In this document: positions 35,466-46,990 of the stretch, piece by piece
Position numbering within the stretch: the stretch's first letter is position 1
Layout of the letters: each line of letters opens with the position of its first letter
NCBI GenBank assembly: GCA_963969595.1
Contig: OZ018416.1
Coordinates: 19,856,065 to 19,920,064 of the forward strand
Length of the DNA stretch: 64,000 nt
Reading direction: 5' to 3'
Origin: Neckera pumila
Taxonomy: Eukaryota; Streptophyta; Bryopsida; Hypnales; Neckeraceae
The notes under the pieces: model-generated
Seen by the model: the letters and a program-made list of their open reading frames with translations, nothing else
Told to the model about the DNA's origin: nothing
Databases searched by the model: none
Position numbers and translations under genes: made by a program

Positions 35466-36365
35466 ATGGCGCCATGTTTGTTCCCTATCTCGCAAGCTCT
35501 TCAAGGTCGCGATGGAAACGATCTTTTAGCAGAGAATTTGGTGGACTACGCCCTGCTTGATGCATTTACAGCGGAAGCTTTCAAGGGCAATCCTGCTGCT
35601 GTTTGTCTGCTCCCGCTTGCCAGTAATGCTAAGTGGATGCAAAACGTGGCTGCGGAGTTTAATGCCCCGATGACAGCTTTTCTGGTCAAGCGCTCACCTT
35701 TTGAATTCGACGTGCGCTTCTTTACGCCAATGGCGGAGGTCGACCTCTGCGGCCACGCCACTCTCGCATCTGCATTTCTCATTTTCAAATCGAATCTGGT
35801 TGCCGGCTCCGAAGTCATATTCCACGCATCATCTATCACGTTGAAAGTGAACAAGGTTTGCGAGGAGAACTGGCAGGGTCAAGTGGAGCTCAGCTTACCA
35901 TTCATGGAGAGCGCGCCAATCGCCATGGACACTGCAACCCTCTTTCCTCGCACGCTGCAGAGCTGCAATGCCGTCTCCACGCACAAATCCGCCTGGGACC
36001 GCTTGCTCATTGAGCTTCCCAGCGCGAGTGAAGTTGAAAAGCTGCAGCCTTGTTTCGAGGAGCTCGCGTCCTGCGACATGCGAGGCGGGGTGATAGTCAC
36101 AGGGAGGGGCTCCCCGGGGTCGCCTTTCGACTTTGTCTCGCGCTTCTTCGCTCCCGTGTTGGGCATCAATGAGGATCCTGTTTGTGGAACGGCGCATTGT
36201 GCACTGGCACCGTGGTGGGCTGAAAAAATTGGGAAGCAGAAGCTGGTGGCTTACCAGGCGTCGAAACGAGGGGGCGTGCTGGAGTTGGTTGTGGATGAGC
36301 AGGCGAGACGTGTTTTGTTAAGAGGAACTGCGGTGATCATCTCCGCTGGCGTGCTGCTCAGTTGA
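35466..36365 (+). CDS. PhzF-family isomerase/epimerase-like protein, catalytic Glu replaced
   Basis: The 299-residue protein has the full two-lobed PhzF (phenazine biosynthesis-like, diaminopimelate-epimerase fold) pattern. It has LLDAFTAEAFKGNPAAV at 30-46, VDLCGHATLASAF at 92-104, EDPVCGTAHCALAPWW at 236-251, and YQASKRGGVLELVVD at 263-277 with a closing VLLRGTAVII. Length is normal and the coding part has no intron. The ATG at 35466 is chosen because it follows the probable UTR intron and gives the usual length; the same frame is open further up to 35349. In the family, a glutamate in a segment of the form N-L-S-E-T acts as general acid/base; here the segment is FNAPMTAF, with Met69 at that place. 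His97 and Asp237, also conserved, are kept. The substrate is unknown, and plant relatives are uncharacterised. Base composition is GC-rich and codon use looks functional. Confidence 0.9.
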   Translation: MAPCLFPISQALQGRDGNDLLAENLVDYALLDAFTAEAFKGNPAAVCLLPLASNAKWMQNVAAEFNAPMTAFLVKRSPFEFDVRFFTPMAEVDLCGHATLASAFLIFKSNLVAGSEVIFHASSITLKVNKVCEENWQGQVELSLPFMESAPIAMDTATLFPRTLQSCNAVSTHKSAWDRLLIELPSASEVEKLQPCFEELASCDMRGGVIVTGRGSPGSPFDFVSRFFAPVLGINEDPVCGTAHCALAPWWAEKIGKQKLVAYQASKRGGVLELVVDEQARRVLLRGTAVIISAGVLLS

Positions 36366-37319
36366 GGGGCTGGGACCTGTGACAACAATGGCGTCCTGCA
36401 ATGCAACTAGGCGAATGAAGAGGCTCTCACTTTGCTCCTCTGTAGTGAAGAAGTTCGTCATCAGTGTCGCAAAGCATCTCTCTTCGGTATCCGATTCTTG
36501 TGCGGCAGTTTTTGAATGTTTCAAAGGGCATCTTGGAAAGCGCTCGAAGTGTTGCTTGATTCAGAGAATTGGACTGTTGGTGCAGGCACATTCGCGAAGA
36601 CAAAGCATTATTATTCCTTTAGGATACGGATGACGAATTCTGATAGTGCCCTGCTTCATGCCATAATTTTTTGGCCATAAGGCGAGGGATACTTTCGGTT
36701 CCACTGAGGGTTTCTGACAGTGATAGTTGCGGGAGGACAGAGGAACCAGTGAGACTTCCTTAGTTTCCGTGCAGAAGAATTGACGTGCACGCTCAAACCT
36801 AAGCAAAGTCGATGAACTGTTGGCATGAATCGTGAACTAGAATCGCGACATGAATAGTGAAGCAAACTCCCGAAGATGGGGAAGATGGGGAAGTCGGAGT
36901 ATAAGTCTGCAATCCCAAATATAGAAGCGTTCATAGTTCTCGAAAATCTTCTTTCCGGAGGATTCAAATTATATGGTAAGTTGTCTTCCTCTATCCAATT
37001 ATATGGTATCTTACATGGTATCTTACATGGTATCTTATATGGTAACTTACTGTATCATCTCCATAATTGCCTATTGTTCGGAAGTCGGCAAGTTGGAGAG
37101 CCACTAGTCGGCGAAGTCTGCTCTATCTCGTGAAGCACCTGCTCTACTCCTCTTGTATCCTTCTCCGTGCGCTTGGTCTGTTGCAGTTGCTTTTCTGGGA
37201 TCGTCTTTCGATTATTTTCTGCTTCGTCAGGCTTTGTTTTGAATCGATATTCTCGATTTGATGCAGCTGGATTTGCAGAAGCATTGCGAGGATTTCCCAG
37301 GCATCCACCTTCCTCCAAA
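36366..37319. other. PhzF 3' UTR and promoter region of the heptad-repeat gene
   Basis: No supported coding region. It contains the 12-bp tandem repeat at 37003-37050 and presumably the 3' UTR of the PhzF-like gene and the 5' UTR of the next gene. Confidence 0.45.
37003..37050. repeat. 12-bp tandem repeat, four units
   Basis: ATGGTATCTTAC is repeated four times, with two of the units changed at one position each. It lies about 270 bp before the proposed ATG of the heptad-repeat gene. Confidence 0.8.
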
Positions 37320-39130
37320 ATGAACGTGTTCACCGACTGTGAGCCGCCCCGAAGTGAAGTGCCAGTGAGTCAGTGTTATGATGATACTCTTCAGGGATTG
37401 GAGGCTGCTAGAACGCACTTGGACTTGTGTTCACGAAGCCTTGTGAACTGCTTTTCAAGCGCGGAATCGTCCAACGAACAATTCTTACAAGCCCGCTTCA
37501 AACTGGCAAGGCTTGCTACCGTGTACGTATAAACGGAGTTTCCTTTGGCAGTGAAGGTGGTGAAGGATTTGCGAAATCTCTTCTTCTTGTACAATAATTT
37601 TCGCTGAATGTGGGTTGTAATTTTGAAGATTTTGAATTTAAATATTCTTTTGTTGCTTAAACCTACTGTATGAGTTTATTTTTTCCAAGGTCATTTTGAA
37701 CCCAAGAATCCGCATCTGCTTTGTGTGCTTACTTGCAGCTATGGAAGAGTGGATAACTAAACACGCGACGAGTTCAGCAAATTTGGCAAAAGTACAGTAT
37801 CTCTTGCTGTCAGATCTCGAGCGACTTCGCCACTACCTGGAGAAGACATTAGGATCTATTATAGTTGAGGGTGAACGGAAGGTTCGGGAGTGTACTAATC
37901 TTCGCACGGTACTATTTCATCCCATTTTCATCTCCATCTCTTCTGTGAAATCAATAGAGGAATGCGCACGAATGTGTAACTCTGTGTGGGCGTGCAGGCT
38001 GCAGAAGCCGAGAAAACGAAGTTTGATAAACAGAAATTGAGCTGTGATGCTGACAAAAGGAAGTACGATGCTGAGAGACATAAGTACGATAAAGAGGGAG
38101 TAAAATACGATGCTGAGAAAGACAAATATGAGGATGAGCGAGAGGAGTACAAGAAAGTTGAGGAGATGTACGATGCTGAGAGAGCTAGGTACGATGCTGA
38201 GAAAAGGGACTACGATGCTGAGCTAGGGACTTACAAGGCACAGGAAACGAAGTACGAAGATCAAGCCTCCAGCAATAGTAGAGAGAAAGCTGATGCAGAA
38301 TCTGAAGTTGCCGCTGGATTTGGTCTTTTGGGCGGCGGGGTTGTAATGGCAGGTGCTGCAGCTGCTGTGGTTGCGGCAGCTCCCGTTGCAGTCGCCGCTG
38401 CTGCTATTGGTGGTGCTATTGGTGGTGTTGGCGTTGTCGCCGGTGCAGGGATGACCGCAGGAGGTTATCATGCCAGGGGCAAAGCTGAAGGTGAGATGCA
38501 GCTTGGGAATAACAGTGGACCATGTTGGATATACTGGGAGTTTTGCTAGAATTGGTCCTCTTTTCGGAGCTCCCTCTACTAACTGCACAGAACCGTACCT
38601 CCCTTGTTAGATTTTAAGAAGGCAGCCGAAGCAAAACAGGAGACTGCCAGAAAGAATGGAGAGAGAGTTGCCCAGATGCGCGATAGTGCCGTAGCTAAGC
38701 GAGAGGAAGCGAGAAAGAAGGAGGAAGCCATGAAAAAAGCAAAGGACGCCGCCGCAAAGAAACGAAGGGTTGTCATCGGATATAAATTCGAGTCTGGAAC
38801 AAATACGGGGGGGGTCCATCCCGCATGTAAGAACATTTCACTCTCTTCAAAGTTTACGTGCTTCGGATCATCCAGAGCTGTGATGAGTTTGAGAGGTTCC
38901 AAGTCATTGTGAGATCGCGGGTGGACATTCTACCTTTTCTGGATGGAACGGACGCATTAGCTAGTAGCCAGGATTGGATATCGGAGCACGAAGAGGGAGA
39001 TAAGCTTCTTCCGCATGAGAGCCAAATCATTCGGGAGGTTACGTTCCCAGCACAATTCCCTGCTCTGCCCTGGCATAAGAGAGTTATCATGTCTGCTGTG
39101 AGACCTTTCAAGCACCTCGGTTGGCATTGA
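37320..39130 (+). CDS. Unrecognised coiled-coil protein with tyrosine-phased heptads and an Ala/Gly-rich hydrophobic segment
   Basis: Proposed exons: 37320 to ~37522, 37739-37908, 37998-38490, 38611-38826 and a last exon ending 39130. Introns 37909-37997 and 38491-38610 are canonical and keep frame. Exon 1 does not join exon 2 in frame at its best donor, and the last intron is too short (see findings); a start at 37741 (MEEWITKH) with exon 1 as 5' UTR is possible. Exon 3 encodes about twelve heptads of the type KYDAERH, KYDKEGV and KYDAEKD, with Tyr or Phe at the same place each time. An Ala/Gly/Val-rich stretch of ~55 residues (FGLLGGGVVMAG to AGMTAGGYHA) follows and could be a membrane hairpin. 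Exon 4 is highly charged (KKEEAMKKAKDAAAKKRR). The last exon encodes SCDEFERFQVIV and DILPFLDGTD. Family not recognised. Confidence 0.65.
38003..38275 (+). repeat. Heptad-coding 21-bp repeats
   Basis: The motif TACGATGCTGAGA recurs at about 21-bp spacing inside exon 3, coding YDAE at matching heptad positions. The DNA similarity between units shows that the array grew by duplication. Confidence 0.7.
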
Positions 39131-39689
39131 AGTGCTCCAGGCAGATGTCGTCGACAAGTTGGATCTAAGTTAGCTCGAGTTTGGTCTTTGACGGCGCATG
39201 GATGCAACTACCGAAACTTTGGTTGTTGTGTCGAACTATTCGTAGTGTTTAGAATGGTGAAAGCCCTGACTCAATGCTGTTGTGTACTTGGGAAAGGCCA
39301 TCCTATCCTCTCTGTGCAGTCGTTTTAGAAGCCTTGCTTGTGATTTCTCAGTTTTAGCCTGATCGTCCTATCATTCTTCACTTAATACACTCAACTGTTT
39401 TTGTTGTTCACTTTTGGCATTGTCTATGTTATCATCGACACAGGAGTGTTGCAGCACTGTTGATTAGCACAAAATTCTCAATTTGGACTGTTGGAGATCA
39501 TCAGTCATGCACTCAGCTTGGGAGTTTGATTTAAGGTTGCACAATTGGGAGCAGGTGCTTACGACGGTAATGCTTTTGATGACAGTGTTATGACATGTTC
39601 CCAACACATTCATTTGGTGTTACTGTAATTAGTTTTTTGCATTTTTTCTTCTCACTACTACTAATTTCGTACATTTGAGCATGATGGTA
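39131..39689. other. Region downstream of the heptad-repeat gene
   Basis: Presumed 3' UTR followed by intergenic DNA. No other gene is visible. Confidence 0.4.
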
Positions 39690-40255
39690 CTATTCCTTTG
39701 CAAAAATCTAATTACAGTAAAGATATATCTATTTTCAAAAATTTGGGCATTGGACATATTTACACTAAAATCTCTTTGGAGAAAATTGTGAAACTTTTTT
39801 GGAGATACTTGTTGAAGGAAAGATGTGTGCAAGGATGTTTCCTACATATCTCTGCAAATGAATTAAAAAAATTCATCACTAATGTTTTTTTGTGAATTTT
39901 CATGTAAAATCGTGAAAAAAATTTAAAAAATTCACCAAAAATGGAGTTTTGATTTTTTGAAACTATTGATTTTGGTGTACTTGAGGGGGATTGCATAAGT
40001 TATCAATGTTGATTGTGCAAACCAAAAAATGGTAACTTTGTTTCACATTATGCAAAGAAATCTAAATGGCCAAAACTGCCATCACGTATCTTTGTAGTAG
40101 CCCTCTGTACAGTCAAGTCCAGTTCATTTACAAATGGCTGATTTGAGGCATTCAGTTTTTTTGGTACAATGTGTAGTACAATTGTTATTTTTTGGTAAGC
40201 ATAATTATCATTGCATCCTTGTGCAATCCCAATGAAGCATACCAAATTTCAGTTT

Positions 40256-41188
40256 TTAACCCCTAAAGTCCCAAGGCATTTTTTTGTCAAAAACAACTCA
40301 AAACTGCTAGTTCTGGTACATTCATCTAAGAAAAGAGAAAAAATAACTTTTTTTTAGAATATAATAGTAGGATCTTGTACTTAACTTATCTCAGATCATG
40401 TGGTAAAAATTTCATAAAGTTTGACCGTGTAGATTAGAAGATACTAGCATTCAAAGTTGGAAAATTTTGATTTTTTGAACACTAACTTGCAATTTCAGAT
40501 GATTTTGACCCCCATTTGTAAAAACAATTTGCACTACAGACTTTTAATTTAATTTTTTTTATATTGAATAATTGAGTTGAGAATCTAGAAAAAAAAATTC
40601 CAAAAAAATACACATGATTTTCATTCTTTAAAAAATTGTTAAGTAGAAGTAGGTTGAAGATTGAAAGAAAAACTAAATCGTCAATAGCTCTAAGATGGGA
40701 TTAAAACACTATAATCGCAATGGTGAGATTGTTTTAGCAAGCAAATTTAGACGTGTCCAACAATTGTTTTTGAAAAATTGTGAAAATTGCATTCAAAAAT
40801 GAGTCCTATAAGTAATTTTTTCAAAAAGATGCTCTAATTGCCCGAAAAATAAGATTATGTACAACTTTCACATTACAAATTCAAATGGAATGAATCAATG
40901 CTTCCCATATAGATAAAAATACAATCTATGAGAAAATAGGTTTTTTAAATTTTTTAAGTCTTTTTTGTGAGAGAAGATTTCTGCCCGCCACACCAAGAAA
41001 AACAACCTTTTGTGCCATAACTTTTGCTCCAGGGCACCGATTGAAATAAAAATTATATTTCCATAAAGCTAATGTGTTTTTATATCTTCACAAAAAATTT
41101 CAAAAAATAACGATGAATATTGAAGCCATAGTAGCCTACCCGAAATCCATTTTGTCCCCCGAGGGGACAATGGGACTTTAGGGGTTAA
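40256..41188 (+). mobile_element. TTAA element, family B, copy 2 (933 bp)
   Basis: The ends are TTAACCCCTAAAGTCCCA and TGGGACTTTAGGGGTTAA, perfect including TTAA. It is longer than copy 1 by about 350 bp because of extra internal AT-rich DNA (about 40480-40820). It is inserted in the right arm of a foldback element. Confidence 0.75.
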
Positions 41189-41295
41189 AAAATAAATCAT
41201 TTTTGGTGAATTTTTTAAGTCAATTTTTATGGTTTTATATAATATTTTATTGAATACAATTAGTGATGAAATTTCTAATTTCAATTGTAGATATA

Positions 41296-41583
41296 CAATA
41301 GGAAAAATTTCAGTCCTCTAGAAGGCCGCAAGTTCTGCACCCGCCCAATGCAATTATGGAAAAAAAAAAAAAAAAAAAATTATTGTTTTTATTTTTTAAT
41401 ATTTTTTAAATATTTAAATATTGGATGTTGATGTGGCACTAGTAGTGCCACGTCAAATTTTTATTTTTTTAATACTTTTTTTTCCAAAAAAAATACTTTT
41501 TTATTCATTCTGAAATTGCACCAAAGGGGACCCGTAAATCAATTCCTTAGCAGCCTTCTGGAGGGCTGAAATTTTTCCTAATG
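41296..41583. mobile_element. MITE-like element, family CATTAGAG, copy 2 (288 bp)
   Basis: The left end is CAATAGGAAAAATTTCAGTC and the right end the inverse of CATTAGGAAAAATTTCAGCC. It contains an A-run at about 41360 and the palindrome GTGGCACTAGTAGTGCCAC. It sits in the arm of the foldback element, and the arm sequence continues on both sides. Confidence 0.65.
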
Positions 41584-42213
41584 TGTAGGGAATATCCATA
41601 TGCACATCTTTCTCTTTGCAAGTATCTCCAAAAAAGATTTAAAATTTCTTCTACTAAGATTTCAATGTTGAGGTGACAATGCCTAAATGTTGTAAAAATA
41701 GATACTTCTTTCTTATAATTAGATTTTCTATTTTCCCCTCATGTGGTAACTAATTTTGTACATTTGAATATGATAGTACAATTACTTTGACAAAATCTAG
41801 TTAAAATATAGAGATATCTATTTCACAAAGTGTGGTCATATGATGCTTCATATTGAGCCCTTACTAGGAGCTTATATTTTTGTTGTTGAATGGGGTGTTT
41901 TTTTATATGAAAGATGTGCATATAGATGTTCCCTACATATCTATGCAATCAAATTTAAAAAATTCACCACCAATTGTTTTCAATAAAATATTATGTAACA
42001 CCATGAAAATAGACTTCAAAAATTCACCAAAAATGGAATTTTCCTTTTTTTAAACTCAAATTTGGTATGCTTCATTGGGATTGCATAAAAATTGGATTTT
42101 AATTATGCAAGATCGAAAAAAGAAAAAAGAAACCTATACTATACAATAAAAATTGGGATGGTTCACATCAATAGTTTGTAAATGAGCTGGACCTAATTAT
42201 ACTGTACAAGTGC

Positions 42214-43155
42214 TTAACCCCTAAAGGTTTTTGACTATGTTTTCACCAAAACCGCTCCAAAACTGCCACTTCTAATACAAGTACCAAACTTTAGAACAAA
42301 AACATTTTTGAACACATGTAACCATAGGATCTTGTACTACACTGGTTTATGAAGATGTGGAAAAAATTTCAGAATTTTCCACCATGTGGATTGCAAGATA
42401 GTAGCGTTTTAATTGACAAAAATTCTTTTTTAATCACTGCAAAAATCCGGGCAGCTGCCCTTCACAAGGTCACATTTGTACGAAAAAATGTCTAGAATGG
42501 TGGTTACTCTTTGGATTTATTTTTCAAGGCAAGTTGGCTACATGCTTGAAAATTTTCAGATCATTTAGAATTGTACAACATATAGGAAAAAAATAGTAAG
42601 TAGGAAAAGGTAGAGAATGACTCAAAATACTAAATTGTCAACAATTTAATTATGGAATTTAAAAATGCCAATCCCAACGGTTGTAATGTTTTAATAAACA
42701 ATATACACCCAATGCTTTTTGTTTTATTCAAAAATATTGAAAATTGAGTTAGATAAAGGACTTCAAAGTTTATTTTAGAGTAGAGATTCCATAACTATCC
42801 TCAAACTAAAACTCCTCATAACTTTTGACTTGTTAATCCAAATGGAATGATTCAAAGCTTTCCAAGTATTTATAAATCTTTAAAATCAATTTCAAATTTT
42901 AATTTTTCAAAATAGTGTTTTTTTTAAAAAAAATTGAGCTGCCCGGGCTGCCCACTGAACGGGGAAAACTACATACCATGCAATAACTTTTTACCCATAA
43001 AGTCAAAAGTTATGAAAATTGTTGGGCCTTGAAGCTACTCCTTGGGCACATCTTGTGTGAAAATTTCAAAGCAAAAAATCAAAATTTCCATTTGAAGTGA
43101 GCTGCCTAAAATTGCTATGTTGCCACAAAATGGTATTTGGTCTTTTAGAGGTTAA
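42214..43155 (-). mobile_element. TTAA element, family A, copy 3 (942 bp, inverted)
   Basis: The left end is TTAACCCCTAAAGG and the right end CTTTTAGAGGTTAA. The internal order is the reverse of copies 1 and 2. Its right TTAA is also the left TTAA of the family C element that follows. Confidence 0.75.
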
Positions 43156-43383
43156 CTTTGTAAGGACGAGCTGGTCTCCGCGAAAGATCATCATTTTCTG
43201 CTACTATGGGAATCAATGGCTTAAAAAAATGAAAAAGTACTCATCGAAAGCCAAACTATTGGAGAAGACATTCTCTTTTTACAACAGAATTCTAAGAATG
43301 AATAGTTGTACTTCTGTCCTATATAAAAGGATTCTCTATCATCTATCGGACACTTAGTGTACGTGGCAACCTTATAGGTTTAA
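43152..43383 (+). mobile_element. TTAA element, family C, copy 2 (232 bp, diverged)
   Basis: It is TTAA-bounded, and the middle ('gaatgaatagttgtacttctgtcctat') matches copies 1 and 3. It shares a TTAA with the family A element on its left. Confidence 0.6.
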
Positions 43384-43384
43384 A

Positions 43385-43514
43385 GTAGATGCACCCATTT
43401 CCATCCGTATACTCCATTTTGTCGTCATGCACAAATGCAATACATTCTAGAAAAAGAGTGTGCCTTTGCTATACTAATGGAATGTGGTAAATGGATGAGA
43501 ATGGGTGCACCTAC
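43385..43514. mobile_element. Small inverted-repeat element (130 bp)
   Basis: The ends GTAGATGCACCCATTTCCAT and the inverse of GTAGGTGCACCCATTCTCAT match at about 19 of 22 positions over the full arms. It lies directly beside the family C element and is non-coding. Confidence 0.5.
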
Positions 43515-45100
43515 CTTACACTGGCTGATTCAACCTTGTAATGACGTAAGGACTAAAAGTCTTGTGAATGACTTTCTACTAAATTGTAGAGATGAAGAAT
43601 GAATCACCTATTCATCCAGGAATCTGAATTTTTTGGGCTAACTACCACAATGATAGGGTTGCATCCTTATGGGGTTGAAAACATTCATTGTGATTACTCT
43701 TTCAATGATTGTTATTTTACCCTGGTGAGGGAGGGTCATCAACGAATAAATTCTCAAATAGCCATTATTGTTTATCAATAGATTTTGATTTTTAAATCAC
43801 TAGTCTATAAATTGCAACTAAACTACATTGATGTCCAAGAATGGTACTTGAATATTGCATGCAACAATTACAAAAGGTCCAATTTCAATCAAATTTGTAC
43901 TCTAATTTCAATGAATTTCCTATTTGATGTGCATTTATTTATTATCTAAATTTATTGAAGCAAATATTTGGAAACACACTCGGTTTTGAATGATCCTATC
44001 GTAGAGAGTAGTTAGAGATTTATATGGCCATTGAAAGTCTTGATGTTGTGGGAGCTCTTGTTTATAAACTTTGATTCAATATGTATTGAATAAAGTTCAA
44101 TGTTTAATGCAAATGTGATATTGATGCAAATCAATGGTCCTTTAGTCTCAAAATAATACCGGTATTTTTTTTAATTACTAAGGAAACACAAGTATTATTT
44201 TGAGACAAAAGGAATACTTTTAATTTTATTCCTATAGAAATATTTTTCATCCTACACAAGAAATGACATTTTTATCACATAAGTACTTCAATCCTATACA
44301 TAAAAGAATTTGAGACTGTAGAGATACTTCTAACATATAAAAATGGGCACCTTGAACTATTTGGCTATTCTTCTTGACCTATAAATAGAAGCACTTTGTA
44401 CCATTGGAGTATTTGAAAATGTGTATAGTGGAAAATTTATAATTACAAGAATAATTATTTTTTGGATACAATAAAAATTTCATCTACATGATAATTCATT
44501 AATTTATGTATATAAACATGAAAGAATAATTTATCTACAAAATACATTCTATCCTATACATGGGAAAGTTTTAAATAACTGTTTTTTTAGGAGAGGGGGC
44601 AACCTTTTTAAGCAAGCAATATGTTGCCATATGGGAAAATCTATTGTAGAATGCAAAATTGGACTAAAAACCATTTCTTCTTATTGCCACAGTTTTCATC
44701 CAATTTAAGTGATATATCATCTTTTCAATACCTTTCATCTAGTTTCAACTAAAAAAATAACCATTGATTGCCACTTTGGCTATATTCAATAATTTGCAAG
44801 AAAAGTCCTATGTGGGAGTATTTGTAACATTTACCATTTGAGACATCTTATTTGCCGATGTTCAACAAAGGTTCAAGATGATAACTACAATAGTGTACTA
44901 TTTGAGCTTATGCTAATCTAAACAAATGTGCTTCAGTAACTATGTGTGTCACTTGCAATAATGTAGTAAATGAGACCTACCTTTGTAAATCAAGGTTTTC
45001 ATAGAAGGTGAAAACACCGAAAAATGTTTGTGTGCGCATTCCTAAGAAGTAGACTTTCATTGAAAATGTCCCCTACAATGCAATTAAATCGTTTTCATAC
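43515..45100. other. Intergenic DNA, nothing recognised
   Basis: AT-rich sequence without supported genes or clear element ends. Confidence 0.4.
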
Positions 45101-46016
45101 TTAACCCTTAAGTTTCTTAACTATGTTTTTGCCAAAAAAGCTCCAAAACTGCCATTTCTAATACAAGTACCAAATTTTGGGAAAAGACTTTTTGGACACA
45201 TGTAACCATAGGATCTTGTAGTATTCTGATTTAAAAACATGTGGAAAAAATTTCAAAAATTTCTACTACGTGGATTGCAAGATATGAGCTTTCAAATTCA
45301 CGAAAATCCTTTTGAAGGCCTTGCGAAAAAATTGGGCAGCTACACTTCACAAGCTCACATTTGTATGAAAAATGTCCAAAATGGTGGTGCTTCTTTGGAT
45401 TCATTATTCAAGGCAAATTGGCTAGATGCTTGAAAATTTTCAAATCATTTGAAATTGCACAATATATAGGAAAAAAATAGTAAGTAGAAAAAAGAGAGAA
45501 TGATTCAAAACACTAAATTGTTAAGCATTTAGTTATGGAATTGAAAAATGCCAATGCCAATGGTTGCAATGTTGTAATAAAAAATTTACATCCTATAATT
45601 TTATTTTTTTCAAAAAATATTAAAAATTGAGTAAAATAAAGGACTTCAAAGTTAATTTTAGAATAGATAATCCATAACTGCTCGCAAACAAAAACTCCTT
45701 ATAACTTTTGACTCATTAATCAAAATAGAATGATTCAAAGCTTTTCATATATATATAAATCTAGAAAATCAATTTCAAATTTTTGATTCTGAAAAAAGAT
45801 TTTTTTTTAATTTGCTCGGACTATCCATTTATAAAAAAAAATAACATACTTTTTACTCATATTTTCAATTGTCTTGAATTTTAGTGCACATGAAAATATT
45901 CCTTGTCCACAGCTTCTATTAAAGTTTGGGCCAAAAACATGGAAATCTCTAGTCACATGTACCTGCCAAAAATTACTATGTTGCCAAATTTAGTAGGCTG
46001 GTCCTTTACGAGTTAA
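45101..46016 (-). mobile_element. TTAA element, family A, copy 4 (916 bp, inverted)
   Basis: The left end TTAACCCTTAAG and right end GGTCCTTTACGAGTTAA are mutated forms of the family termini. The internal sequence follows copy 3 closely ('aaaactgccatttctaatacaagtacc', 'accataggatcttgta'). Confidence 0.7.
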
Positions 46017-46560
46017 TTGCTTGATTAATGATTCTAGAAAAAGGTGCCTCTAACTATGCTAAATTGCTTATTAATCTTGACAATTTGGGCGGTGTTGTAT
46101 TGAGAGGAGCGCGCTTTGGGAATACGCAAAGTATCTGGCTGCAACTGGAACTAGTTAGTCATTGACTTCAAATAATCTTCAAGTCTTCTAGTCTTCAATC
46201 TTCTCTTCGTTCTTCGGCCTTCAAACTCCTCCCCGTTGGCCTATCCTGTGTTGGCTCTAAACGGGTCAGGATTCGGTCAAGTAGGTAATAAGAACCACGG
46301 GCCTCGGATGGGTAAAACGGGGCGGCATAACACAAGATGCCGTCCGGTTGATGGGCTCCTAAATTTCAAACTCCCGGTGACCAGCTCTAACTAGGCTTTA
46401 GCTTTCACCGTGAGAACAAACAAATTCGACCATGTGGGTGATTAAATCCCACCGTCTCCACAAACACAAAACGAGGCTAAGCATTGGTTTAACCCAAGCT
46501 GCCCGCAACAACAAAAATTTACAATAAAAGACAAGCCACAAGCCACAAATTCTCTTCCAA
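46017..46560. other. GC-richer block, unidentified
   Basis: A segment at about 46080-46540 is clearly richer in GC than its surroundings ('gggcctcggatgggtaaaacgg', 'gatgccgtccggttgatggg'). No frame or structure was recognised. It might be a retrotransposon fragment. Confidence 0.3.
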
Positions 46561-46589
46561 CTCCAACTTCAAATCTTCACTCCAACTTC

Positions 46590-46990
46590 AATTTCAAAGC
46601 TAAACTTTGAATGAACGCCACCAATGCTCCACAAATCCAAATAGAATGAGTGATAGCTCTTTGTAAAGCTAATACAATTTTCTATACTTTCACCAAATTT
46701 CAATTCATTCAAATACTCTCTCCAATATCTATGATTGCCCAAAGTTTCGGCCTCTAAAAGTGAGGGCAGCAGACCCTCCTCCACTTCAAAACTCACAACT
46801 CACTCATAAATGCTCCAAATACAACAAATGATAGCTATTTGAAAAGATAAAAAAATTCTCTACAACTTCTCAAAATTTCATTGCAAAATAAAAATCTTTC
46901 CGTCTTCTATGGTTGGTCAAAGTCTCAGCCTCTTCAATTGGGAGGCAGCAGAACTTCCTCCACTCAAACTAGCACAAATCTCCACTCACA
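46590..46990. repeat. Diverged ~190 bp tandem duplication
   Basis: The segment ending 'ggcagcagaccctcctccactt' at about 46793 and that ending 'ggcagcagaacttcctccactc' at about 46973 share the same order: 'gatagctntttg', 'ttctctac', 'tctatg', 'ggcctct'. The spacing is about 185 bp. Confidence 0.55.

Larger units (their letters stand above)
39690..41800. repeat. Foldback element with long diverged arms, carrying two younger insertions
   Basis: The left arm (about 39690-40010) reads inverted at about 40180-40255, 41190-41295 and 41584-41790. Examples are 'tttggagatacttg', 'aaagatgtg' and 'aaaaattcaccaaaaatgg' on the left, and their complements on the right. The right arm is split by a family B TTAA element (40256-41188) and a CATTAGAG element (41296-41583). 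Related decayed arms occur at 11720-13870 and 41800-42130. Confidence 0.6.

Noticed and set aside
38223..38588. 121-codon minus-strand frame in the heptad gene
   Set aside because: It is the shadow of repetitive plus-strand coding sequence and spans a clear intron.
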